Below, piece after piece: positions 1-6,119 of a stretch of DNA of 8,392 nucleotides. The DNA comes from Selenomonadaceae bacterium (lineage in GTDB: Bacteria; Bacillota; Negativicutes; Selenomonadales; Selenomonadaceae), in the NCBI GenBank assembly GCA_017453765.1, contig JAFTEG010000404.1, positions 1-8,392 on the forward strand, read 5' to 3'. Every line of letters begins with the position of its first letter. The first letter of the stretch is position 1. Position numbers and translations under genes: made by a program. Under the pieces are notes generated by a model. It was given only the letters and a program-made list of their open reading frames with translations, did no database searches and was not told the DNA's origin.

Positions 1-1
1 A

Positions 2-187
2 ATTTTGCAGGTGAAAAAATATGTACTCGATTTAATTTTGTACAGCAAAGACCTTGACAAAATTCGTGCTACGGCGCTTGAGGCGGGACTGGAAACTTTG
101 ACGTTTGACGGTACGGAAAAAATTCGCGCAGGTTTGATGACGCTTGAAGAAGTTCACAGAGTTTTAGGCGAAGAGGAGCTAGAGTGA
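2..187 (+). CDS. GspE/PilB-type secretion or pilus ATPase, C-terminal fragment
   Basis: Only the last 61 codons are in the window. The frame is open to the left edge, so the gene starts outside, and the in-frame TTG at 5 and GTG at 11 are not credible starts. The residues RATALEAGLETLTFDG followed by EKIRAGLMTLEEVHRV match the C-terminal end of type II secretion/type IV pilus assembly ATPases (GspE/PilB), where a pattern like LR..G...L..DG..K...G.TTLEEV.RV is conserved. In that family the protein is a cytoplasmic hexameric ATPase that powers pilus or pseudopilus assembly. The Walker motifs lie upstream and cannot be seen, so the exact subfamily (PilB, GspE, ComGA-like) is open. The TGA stop abuts an ATTAAG-type repeat. 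Confidence 0.75.
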   Translation: MLQVKKYVLDLILYSKDLDKIRATALEAGLETLTFDGTEKIRAGLMTLEEVHRVLGEEELE

Positions 188-223
188 ATTAAGGATTAAG
201 GATTAAGAATGTAGAATTGGTGA
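186..223 (+). repeat. ATTAAGR heptamer repeat, copy A
   Basis: Three near-identical 7-base units (ATTAAGG, ATTAAGG, ATTAAGA) are followed by ATGTAGAATTGGTGA. The element begins on the last two bases of the TGA stop of the upstream gene. Related copies lie after nupC (1467-1491) and across the ftsY stop (2403-2436). Confidence 0.75.
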
Positions 224-226
224 ACC

Positions 227-247
227 ACTACTCACTACTTACTAACA
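227..247 (+). repeat. ACTACTN heptamer array, three units
   Basis: Three 7-base units in tandem (ACTACTC, ACTACTT, ACTAACA), directly downstream of ATTAAG copy A and just before the nupC ribosome binding site. The period is the same as in the GGGANNN arrays at 2441-2476 and 3351-3385. Confidence 0.6.
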
Positions 248-262
248 TCGAAAGGTAATGTA

Positions 263-1462
263 ATGTATATTGCAATTAACGCGCTTGCCGTGATAATATT
301 TTTAGCGCTTGCCGTGCTGTTATCGAATGACCGAACAAAAATTAACAAACAGACGGTCGGAGCACTTTTGGCGCTGAATATTTTTATCGGCTGGTTTTTA
401 ACTTCATTTTCAATAGGACGCGAAATTATAGTAAAAGTCGCGGCGGCATTCACGGCAGTCGTCGGCATTGCTTATGAAGGCGTGGGATTTGCACTGCCTA
501 ACTGGGTAAACGTGCCGCAGATGAATTTCATAACCGCCGTGCTGTTGCCGCTTTTAATGATCGTGCCGCTGTTCGACATTTTAACCTACGTCGGCATAAT
601 GCCGTTTATCATAAAGTGGATAGGTAGCGGCTTAAGCTACATTACTCGTGCGCCGCAGTTTGAATCTTTCTTCGCGGTTGAAATGGTAGTCTTAGGCAAT
701 CCCGACGTTCAAGCCGTTTCCACAACGCAACTTAAACAAATTTCAAAGGAACGTTGCCTAAGCATTGCGATAATGTCAATGAGTTGCGTTTCGGCGGGAA
801 TTGTCGGCAGTTACATTCAAATGATGCCGGCGGAATTTGTTTTAACGGCAATCCCGCTTAACGTCATAAACGCCCTTATGATATCGCATATTTTGTACCC
901 GGTGAAAGTCACGCCGGAAGAAGAGGACACGTCGCTTATCAATTCGCAGGACGCAAGAAAAATTCCATTCTTCAGCATGCTTGGCGGTTCGATTATCGGT
1001 GCGGGCAAATTGGTTTTTATCGTGACGGTAATGGTAATATCCTTCATATCGCTTGCCAAATTGATAAACGCGGGACTTGCCTTCATACACCCCGCAATAA
1101 GTTTGGAGGCGGCTCTCGGTATCATAATGTTTCCATTCGCGTGGCTTATGGTGCCTGAAACAAGTGAAGCATGGAAACTTGCGGAGTTTATGGGTACAAA
1201 GTTGGTGACGAATGAATTTGTTGTAATGTTGCAAGCACAGCCGCATATGGAAACTTTCAGCAGACATATGCAATGCGTCTTGACCGTCTTTGTTACAAGC
1301 TTTGCAAATTTGGGTACTGTCGGAATTTTGCTCGGCACTTTCAACGGCATTGTGGACAAAGAAAAAACAGATTTAATTTCTGCCAACGTGAAGTATATGA
1401 TTTTGTCCGGTATTTTGGTGTCGCTGATGAGTGCAGGTATCGCCGGATTTTTCACGTGGTAG
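263..1462 (+). CDS. nupC: Concentrative nucleoside transporter (CNT/NupC family)
   Basis: This is a 399-residue membrane protein, matching the usual length of about 400 for bacterial NupC-type cation-coupled nucleoside importers of the inner membrane. The order of family landmarks agrees: an N-terminal helix followed by SNDRTKI (about 21-27), a LESF/FESF-like region (FESFFAVE, 133-140), the first re-entrant hairpin (LGNPDVQ, 144-150), MVPETSEAW (296-304), TKLVTNEFV (312-320) and SFANLGTVGI (346-355). The conserved Glu of the SEA motif (302) and Asn of FAN (349) are kept. The hairpin motif is GNPD where NupC has GQSE and Vibrio CNT has GQTE, so substrate preference may differ. GAAAGG at 250-255 sits 7 bases before ATG 263, which supports this start. 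Family assignment is strong; the exact substrate is not settled. Confidence 0.9.
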   Translation: MYIAINALAVIIFLALAVLLSNDRTKINKQTVGALLALNIFIGWFLTSFSIGREIIVKVAAAFTAVVGIAYEGVGFALPNWVNVPQMNFITAVLLPLLMIVPLFDILTYVGIMPFIIKWIGSGLSYITRAPQFESFFAVEMVVLGNPDVQAVSTTQLKQISKERCLSIAIMSMSCVSAGIVGSYIQMMPAEFVLTAIPLNVINALMISHILYPVKVTPEEEDTSLINSQDARKIPFFSMLGGSIIGAGKLVFIVTVMVISFISLAKLINAGLAFIHPAISLEAALGIIMFPFAWLMVPETSEAWKLAEFMGTKLVTNEFVVMLQAQPHMETFSRHMQCVLTVFVTSFANLGTVGILLGTFNGIVDKEKTDLISANVKYMILSGILVSLMSAGIAGFFTW

Positions 1463-1466
1463 TAAA

Positions 1467-1491
1467 GAATTAAGAATGCAGAGTTAGGTGA
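1467..1491 (+). repeat. ATTAAG-family repeat, copy B, carrying the ftsY ribosome binding site
   Basis: GAATTAAGAATGCAGAGTTA followed by GGTGA resembles copy A over its second half (ATTAAGAATG-AGA-TT-GGTGA) with a few substitutions. It starts 5 bases after the nupC stop. Its right end, AGGTGA, is the only good Shine-Dalgarno sequence in front of ftsY. Confidence 0.65.
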
Positions 1492-1498
1492 GAATATA

Positions 1499-2416
1499 TT
1501 GGGATTTTTTGATAAATTAATGTCAGGGCTTGCCAAGACCCGTGAAAAATTGGCTGATAAACTTGACGAACTTTTACACGGCTCCGTGCAAATTGATGAC
1601 GAACTTTTGGACGAACTTGAAGAAACACTGATAATGTCAGACGTCGGCACGAAGACGACGGAAAAATTAATGGAAGACCTAAGAAAGGGCGTACGTAAAG
1701 CCGAAATAAAATCTGCCGACGACGTAAAAAAATTCCTCTCCAACCAAATACGTGAAATACTGATTGAAGAAGAAGGCGTCACGGCGGAAGTGGAGCCGCC
1801 GAAAGTTATTTTGATGATCGGCGTGAACGGCGCGGGCAAAACTACGACAATCGGCAAGTTAAGCGCCTACTACGCCGAACGCGGCAAAAAAGTTATGGTC
1901 GCCGCCGCCGATACTTTTCGCGCAGGCGCCATTGAACAGCTTGAGATTTGGGCGAATCGTACCGGCGCCGAAATTATAAAGCACAGTGAAGGCTCCAACC
2001 CTTCGTCCGTAGCATTGGACGCCGCACGCTCTGCCGTTGCAAAAAATATCGACGTGCTGATTGTCGACACGGCAGGACGCCTGCAAAATAAATTTAACCT
2101 TATGGAAGAGTTGAAAAAAATTAACCGCATTATCGGCAAGGGCATTCCCGGCGCGCCGCACGAAGTTTTATTGGTACTCGACGCCACGACAGGACAAAAT
2201 GCCCTGAGACAGGCTGAACTTTTTGCCAAGTCTGCCGATATTACCGGCATTGTGTTGACGAAGTTGGACGGTACGGTGAAAGGCGGTATGATTATCGGCA
2301 TTAAGGAAGAATTAAATATCCCCGTGAAATGGGTCGGCGTCGGTGAAGGGATTGACGATTTGCGTCCTTTCAATGCGAAAGAGTTTGCCGACGCGCTGTT
2401 TGGAATTAAGAATTAA
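1499..2416 (+). CDS. ftsY: Signal recognition particle receptor FtsY
   Basis: FtsY is the membrane-associated GTPase that docks SRP-ribosome complexes at the translocon. The 305-residue protein has an N-terminal helical bundle (about 1-95) and the NG GTPase domain: P-loop GVNGAGKTT (108-116), DTFRAGA (138-144), DTAGR (190-194), TKLDGTVKGG (254-263) and GVGEGIDDLRPF (280-291). The extra GxNGxGKTT loop and the DLRPF ending separate FtsY from Ffh, and there is no methionine-rich M domain. It lacks the long acidic A domain of E. coli FtsY, as in many Bacillota. The TTG start is chosen because AGGTGAG (1486-1492) lies 6 bases upstream and the product then begins MGFFDKL, typical of FtsY. The last codons (GIKN and stop) are formed by repeat copy C. 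smc, a frequent partner in Bacillota, is not next to it. Confidence 0.97.
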   Translation: MGFFDKLMSGLAKTREKLADKLDELLHGSVQIDDELLDELEETLIMSDVGTKTTEKLMEDLRKGVRKAEIKSADDVKKFLSNQIREILIEEEGVTAEVEPPKVILMIGVNGAGKTTTIGKLSAYYAERGKKVMVAAADTFRAGAIEQLEIWANRTGAEIIKHSEGSNPSSVALDAARSAVAKNIDVLIVDTAGRLQNKFNLMEELKKINRIIGKGIPGAPHEVLLVLDATTGQNALRQAELFAKSADITGIVLTKLDGTVKGGMIIGIKEELNIPVKWVGVGEGIDDLRPFNAKEFADALFGIKN

Positions 2417-2436
2417 GAATGTAGAATTAAGAATGA
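2403..2436 (+). repeat. ATTAAG-family repeat, copy C, spanning the ftsY stop
   Basis: GAATTAAGAATTAAGAATG then TAGAATTAAGAATGA. It holds three ATTAAGA units and shares ATTAAGAATGTAGAATT with copy A. It encodes the last four residues and stop of FtsY, so the protein's tail comes from the repeat. Confidence 0.7.
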
Positions 2437-2440
2437 AAAT

Positions 2441-2476
2441 TCCTCTTCCCTAATCCCTCTTCCCTAGTCCCTAAAT
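2441..2476 (-). repeat. GGGANNN heptamer array at the 3' end of the U32 gene
   Basis: Read on the minus strand this is five 7-base units of the type NNNGGGA (TTAGGGA, CTAGGGA, AGAGGGA, TTAGGGA, and a degenerate AGAGGAA). The first unit contains the TAG stop of the U32 gene. With copy C it fills the whole 54-base gap between the convergent ftsY and U32 stop codons. I see no hairpin-plus-T-run terminator there for either gene. Confidence 0.75.
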
Positions 2477-4411
2477 AGAATTTTTGCTCTGCTTGAATCG
2501 GTAGACGCCACTGCCGAATTTGCGCGGAGCAATTTTTTTGAGCTTTTCAAAATCTTCCGCGTAGTCTTTGCCGTCAATCGCCGCACGATAAATTTTAGTG
2601 GTAAGTCCCGCAACTTCCGGCGAATAATCCTGCGCGTCAATTCGCAATGCCGCCGCGCCGAAAAATTTTTCCACGTACGGCAACAGGCATAAATCCTTTG
2701 CAAAGTAAATGTGATTGTTGCCGAATTGGTCGACGCGCAGAGGATGAATTTCACCGGCTGAATCTTCCAACGCGAAATGTTTATTTAAAAGTTGCGGCGT
2801 TGCAAAATCGTCATAGTCGGGGTGATAAAATTTTATGAAGTTATGCTCGCAGATCATTGATTCGGTTGAACCGTGAACGATGACTTCAATCGGCAGTGCA
2901 GATTTTTCCACGACACTTTTAACCTGCGCGAAACTAAGTTCAATTGACGCGGCGGCTTGCGTGACGCCTTGACTTTTTAAAAAATCTGCGGCAACGTCAT
3001 TGAACAGATTGAAAGAGATGTCCGAGTAAACAGGCAACGTCGAATAAGTTTTAACCAAATTCAAACTGCCCAAGTTGCTGACAAGTACGCCGTCAAAATT
3101 TACGTCGCGCAGTTTATCAAGCAGTTCAATCAGTTCATTTAAAACTTTGTCCCTCGTGACGCGCGGCGTGTTCAAAATCACTTTGGCATTATGTTCGTGC
3201 GCAAATTTTACTGCGGCTTTAAATTCGCGCAGGGTGAACGGCTTTAACGGCTTGAAAACTTCGCCGCCAATGTAAATTAAATCTGCACCGTTTTCTACCG
3301 CTGACTTAGCCGCGTCCAACGTCGAAACTCTTACGTTCAATTTCGGTTTATCTCTCTTCCCTGTTCCCTGTTCCCTCTTCCCTAAGTCATCAAAAATTTT
3401 TTTAACTTCGGCGTCATCAAAAGGCGTCTCGACAACACCGGCGCTGAAAAATCTCGGTTCGCGCTTGCCGCTTAAGCCGATATCATTTTTTGTAACCGGC
3501 TTAAATGCAAACGTCGTAGTGAAGTCACGCACGCGCTTTTCATAAAAATCACGCCAAAAATCTTCGTCAATCGTAAAACCTGCGGGGTCGGCAATGTAGC
3601 CGTCAATAACTTTTCTGTACGCACTGACAAGATGGGAAATAAATTCCGGCGGACGCATTCTGCCTTCAATCTTGAAAGAGTAAATGCCGGCTTGAATCAT
3701 GTCGGGAATGTTTCTAAGCATACACATATCTTTCAAGGCAAGTTTGTGCGACGTGTCGTCCAAAACTTCTCCGCTGACTTCGTCGACAAATTTCCACGCC
3801 CAGCGACAGGGCTTAAGGCAACGTCCGCGACTGCCGCTCTGACCGAATGTCACGCCGGAATGGTTGCATTGCCCTGAAATTGCAATGCACATATCGCCGT
3901 GTACAAAATATTCCACTTCAATGCCGGTCTTTTCACGAATAAGCGCCACGTCGGCTAAACTCAATTCACGTCCCAAAACAATGCGGCTAATTCCTAAATC
4001 CTGCAAAAATTCTACTGCGCGGGAATTGTTTATGTTCATCATCACGGAAGCATGAACGGGAAGGTTCAAGCCGAGTTCGCGTACCAATTTTACTACGGCT
4101 AAATCTTGAACAATTAAGGCGTCGGGCTGAATTTTGTCAAGGAAGTTGAGATAATCTTTAAGCGGCTGAATTTCTTCCGCGCTGATTAAATTGTTTAACG
4201 TGATATAAAGTTTTGCGCCGTGTTCATGCGAAAATGTCACGGCGTCTTTTAATTCTTCGTCAGTCAAATTGAAATCGTCTTTATGCACGCGCATATTGAA
4301 ATGTTTGCCGCCTAAATAAACTGCATCGGCGCCTGCTTTAATTGCGGCGGTCAATGCATTCCATGTACCTGCAGGTGCCAAAAGTTCTACCGAATCACGA
4401 GTTAAAGTCAT
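2471..4411 (-). CDS. U32-family (peptidase/rRNA hydroxylase-type) protein, two U32 halves
   Basis: The 646-residue protein begins VELLAPAGTWNALTAAIKAG, the classic U32 opening. The signature region EYFVHGDMCIAISGQCNHSG (about 167-186) and GRCLKPC (196-202) give four cysteines (175, 182, 198, 202), which in characterised members of this superfamily bind an iron-sulphur cluster. KIEGRMR (248-254) is also typical. A second, weaker U32-like half starts near 358 (AAKSAVENGADLIYIGG) and keeps VHGSTESMICEHN (512-524) with one cysteine. The length and double-domain layout recall RlhA/YdcP, which hydroxylates C2501 of 23S rRNA, but that role is inferred; many members are annotated as collagenase-like peptidases. 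The start ATG at 4411 has AAGGTGG 7 bases upstream (4425-4419). Residues 343-353 in the inter-half linker are encoded by a heptamer DNA repeat. Confidence 0.88.
   Translation of the reverse strand: MTLTRDSVELLAPAGTWNALTAAIKAGADAVYLGGKHFNMRVHKDDFNLTDEELKDAVTFSHEHGAKLYITLNNLISAEEIQPLKDYLNFLDKIQPDALIVQDLAVVKLVRELGLNLPVHASVMMNINNSRAVEFLQDLGISRIVLGRELSLADVALIREKTGIEVEYFVHGDMCIAISGQCNHSGVTFGQSGSRGRCLKPCRWAWKFVDEVSGEVLDDTSHKLALKDMCMLRNIPDMIQAGIYSFKIEGRMRPPEFISHLVSAYRKVIDGYIADPAGFTIDEDFWRDFYEKRVRDFTTTFAFKPVTKNDIGLSGKREPRFFSAGVVETPFDDAEVKKIFDDLGKREQGTGKRDKPKLNVRVSTLDAAKSAVENGADLIYIGGEVFKPLKPFTLREFKAAVKFAHEHNAKVILNTPRVTRDKVLNELIELLDKLRDVNFDGVLVSNLGSLNLVKTYSTLPVYSDISFNLFNDVAADFLKSQGVTQAAASIELSFAQVKSVVEKSALPIEVIVHGSTESMICEHNFIKFYHPDYDDFATPQLLNKHFALEDSAGEIHPLRVDQFGNNHIYFAKDLCLLPYVEKFFGAAALRIDAQDYSPEVAGLTTKIYRAAIDGKDYAEDFEKLKKIAPRKFGSGVYRFKQSKNSI
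3351..3385 (-). repeat. GGGANNN heptamer array inside the U32 coding sequence
   Basis: Exactly 35 bases, five 7-base units on the minus strand: TTAGGGA, AGAGGGA, ACAGGGA, ACAGGGA, AGAGAGA. It is the same repeat type as at 2441-2476, on the same strand. It is translated as LGKREQGTGKR (residues 343-353), where the 21-base (three-unit) period shows as GKRE...GKRD seven residues apart. Confidence 0.8.
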
Positions 4412-4418
4412 TTACATT

Positions 4419-4425
4419 CCACCTT
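4419..4425 (-). promoter_or_regulatory. Ribosome binding site of the U32 gene
   Basis: AAGGTGG on the minus strand, 7 bases before ATG 4411. It fixes the start of the U32 protein. Confidence 0.7.
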
Positions 4426-4442
4426 CTCTAATATTCGCGAAA

Positions 4443-4471
4443 ATTATATCACCGTGCCTAAAAGCTTGCAA
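4443..4471 (-). promoter_or_regulatory. Sigma-70-type promoter for the U32 gene
   Basis: On the minus strand a perfect TATAAT (4448-4443) is preceded by TGA, giving an extended -10 (TGnTATAAT). A 17-base spacer separates it from TTGCAA (4471-4466), a 4/6 match to TTGACA. The predicted transcript start near 4436 gives a short leader before the Shine-Dalgarno sequence at 4425-4419. The palindrome TTCGCGAA (4434-4441) lies at the predicted start site and could be an operator; that is a guess. Confidence 0.6.
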
Positions 4472-4494
4472 TAAAAGGCGGCGTGTGATAAAGT
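4466..4494 (+). promoter_or_regulatory. Sigma-70-type promoter for pheS, sharing the -35 of the U32 promoter
   Basis: TTGCAA (4466-4471) is its own reverse complement, so it can serve both strands. On the plus strand TAAAGT (4489-4494; 4/6 match to TATAAT) follows after a 17-base spacer and is preceded by TGA, an extended -10 feature. The start would be near 4501, giving a leader of about 18 bases, too short for a T-box. Confidence 0.45.
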
Positions 4495-4503
4495 TGCGTC
4501 AAC

Positions 4504-4510
4504 AAGGAGG
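4504..4510 (+). promoter_or_regulatory. Ribosome binding site of pheS
   Basis: AAGGAGG, a full-consensus Shine-Dalgarno sequence, lies 8 bases before ATG 4519 and decides that start. Confidence 0.8.
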
Positions 4511-4518
4511 AAATTTTA

Positions 4519-5550
4519 ATGGAAAATAAGGTTAAAGAGTTATGCGACGCGGCGTCAAGTGCGATTAATGCCGTAACAGATTTAAAGGCGCTTGACGATA
4601 TCCGCGTTAAATTTTTGGGCAAGAAAGGCGAAATGACGACGCTGGTCAAGGTCATGAATGAACTCAGCGCCGATGAAAAGCCGCGTGTAGGCAAAATCAT
4701 TAATGACGCGCGTAACCAAATTAAAACGTTGATTGACGATAAGAAAGCCGAACTTAAAGCGCAGGAACTTCAAAATAAATTGGCGTCCGAGAAAATTGAC
4801 GTGACATTACCCGGCAGAAAAATTTATCGCGGTCACCTGCACCCGCTGACTTTAACGTTAAACCGCGTCAAGGAAATTTTTATGAATATGGGCTACAGCG
4901 TCGAGGAAGGGCCCGAAGTCGAGACGGATTATTTTAACTTCGAGGCGCTTAACCTGCCGAAAGATCACCCTGCCCGCGATATGCAGGACTCTTTTTATAT
5001 CACGGAAGAAATTTTGCTCCGCACTCAAACTTCACCCGTGCAAGCGCGTACCATGCAAAAAAATTCCGATAACGCGCCGATTCGTATGATTGCGCCGGGC
5101 AGAGTGTATCGCCGCGACGACTACGACGCCTCTCATTCGCCTATGTTTACGCAGGTTGAAGGGCTTGTTGTTGACGAAGGCATTACCTTTGCCGATTTGA
5201 AAGGTACGCTGGATTTTTTCTGCAAAAAGATTTTCGGCGACACCGCGCAGATTCGCCTGCGTCCCAGTTTCTTCCCATTCACCGAGCCGAGTACTGAAGT
5301 TGACGTTTCATGCATGATGTGTCACGGCACCGATGAGCATTGCAAAGTTTGTCACGGCAGCGGTTGGCTGGAAATTTTAGGCGCCGGCATGGTTCACCCC
5401 GACGTTTTGTCCATGAGCGGCTACGACCCTTCAAAAGTCAGCGGCTTTGCCTTCGGTATGGGCATTGAACGAATTGCCATGCTGACTTACGGCATTGATG
5501 ACTTGAGATATTTTTTTGAAAACGATATAAGATTTTTACAGCAGTTTTAA
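4519..5550 (+). CDS. pheS: Phenylalanine-tRNA ligase alpha subunit
   Basis: PheS is the catalytic subunit of the (alpha-beta)2 enzyme that charges tRNA-Phe in the cytoplasm. At 343 residues it has normal length. The N-terminal coiled-coil arm (about 1-90) is followed by the class II core: HPL (108-110), [20 protein letters not shown] (125-144), motif 2 region GRVYRRD...[11 protein letters not shown] (194-219) and motif 3 [14 protein letters not shown] (309-322), with the ending [17 protein letters not shown] (265-268) and CKVC (275-278) form the paired CxxC insert common in Bacillota PheS, ahead of [16 protein letters not shown]. Normally pheT follows immediately in an operon. Here the next gene is a polysaccharide-type gene, so the beta subunit must be encoded elsewhere if the enzyme is functional. 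Confidence 0.97.
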   Translation: MENKVKELCDAASSAINAVTDLKALDDIRVKFLGKKGEMTTLVKVMNELSADEKPRVGKIINDARNQIKTLIDDKKAELKAQELQNKLASEKIDVTLPGRKIYRGHLHPLTLTLNRVKEIFMNMGYSVEEGPEVETDYFNFEALNLPKDHPARDMQDSFYITEEILLRTQTSPVQARTMQKNSDNAPIRMIAPGRVYRRDDYDASHSPMFTQVEGLVVDEGITFADLKGTLDFFCKKIFGDTAQIRLRPSFFPFTEPSTEVDVSCMMCHGTDEHCKVCHGSGWLEILGAGMVHPDVLSMSGYDPSKVSGFAFGMGIERIAMLTYGIDDLRYFFENDIRFLQQF

Positions 5551-5574
5551 GATAAGATTCTAAGATAAAAGTCT
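5549..5574 (+). repeat. 13-base tandem duplication on the pheS stop
   Basis: AAGATAAGATTCT (5549-5561) is followed directly by AAGATAAAAGTCT (5562-5574), 11 of 13 bases identical. A third partial unit, AAG, runs into the AAGGTG ribosome binding site of the next gene. The first unit starts within the TAA stop of pheS. Confidence 0.6.
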
Positions 5575-5580
5575 AAGGTG
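5575..5580 (+). promoter_or_regulatory. Ribosome binding site deciding the pyruvyl transferase start
   Basis: AAGGTG lies 6 bases before ATG 5587. The GTG at 5578 is inside this site and is therefore an unlikely start. Confidence 0.6.
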
Positions 5581-5586
5581 ACGTTT

Positions 5587-6105
5587 ATGAAAGTTGCACA
5601 GTTGGCAATAGATGATTACACTAATTATGGGAATTTTTTACAGAAATACGCTATTCATACGACGATAAAAAAATTTGCTGACGACGTGGAATTTTTTTGG
5701 TATATACAAAATACTTTTTGGCCGGAAGGTAACGATCTTCCATACCCGCCTAAATATATTCTTGAACGTTATCCCCATGAGGCCGTACGCTGGTGTTTTT
5801 GTGAAGCCGTACGTATTTCAAAAATCAAGGAATTTTCAGAACGTTATATTAACACGCGATTTAATTTGCCGTACATTGAGGAAATTGCCGACGAATACGA
5901 TTTTTTTGTTGTAGGCTCAGATCAAGTTTGGAACCCTGATTTTTGGTTATATCCATTATTATTTTTACCGTTTATTCCGCGCGAAAAGAAAATTGCCTAC
6001 GCGGCAAGTATCGGTATTGCTGAAATTCCCGACGACGTTAAAGAATATTTCGACAAGGCGTTGAAAGTTTTGCTCATGTTTCGGTACGTGAAGAAAATGC
6101 AGTAA
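5587..6105 (+). CDS. Pyruvyl transferase-like N-terminal fragment
   Basis: As the sequence stands, translation from ATG 5587 gives 172 residues. The last 12 (VLLMFRYVKKMQ) are out-of-frame residues after the break. It holds the N-terminal half with the VGSDQVWNP motif but lacks the SFHG half, so it is unlikely to be active alone. Confidence 0.6.
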   Translation: MKVAQLAIDDYTNYGNFLQKYAIHTTIKKFADDVEFFWYIQNTFWPEGNDLPYPPKYILERYPHEAVRWCFCEAVRISKIKEFSERYINTRFNLPYIEEIADEYDFFVVGSDQVWNPDFWLYPLLFLPFIPREKKIAYAASIGIAEIPDDVKEYFDKALKVLLMFRYVKKMQ

Positions 6106-6119
6106 AGCTTATTTCCGAG

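Noticed and set aside
817..1857. Long minus-strand open frame of 346 codons
   Set aside because: It lies antisense to nupC and ftsY, both firmly recognised by family motifs, and its translation is serine/isoleucine-rich with no domain pattern. It is a shadow.
1870..2373. Minus-strand open frame inside ftsY
   Set aside because: Fully antisense to the FtsY GTPase domain; composition reflects the complement of conserved FtsY codons.
2403..2476. CRISPR-like array
   Set aside because: The units are 7 bases long, tandem with no spacers, and there are no cas genes. This is a simple tandem repeat.
4412..4518. T-box riboswitch controlling pheS
   Set aside because: The spacer is only 107 bases and the predicted transcript start leaves a leader of about 18 bases. 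There is no room for a specifier stem and antiterminator.
5578..5586. GTG 5578 as the start of the pyruvyl transferase gene
   Set aside because: GTG lies within the AAGGTG ribosome binding site; ATG 5587 with 6-base spacing gives the better start.
6060..6075. Programmed -1 ribosomal frameshift in the pyruvyl transferase gene
   Set aside because: The codons TTG AAA GTT TTG do not form an X XXY YYZ heptamer and I see no strong downstream stem or pseudoknot, so a simple indel is more likely.
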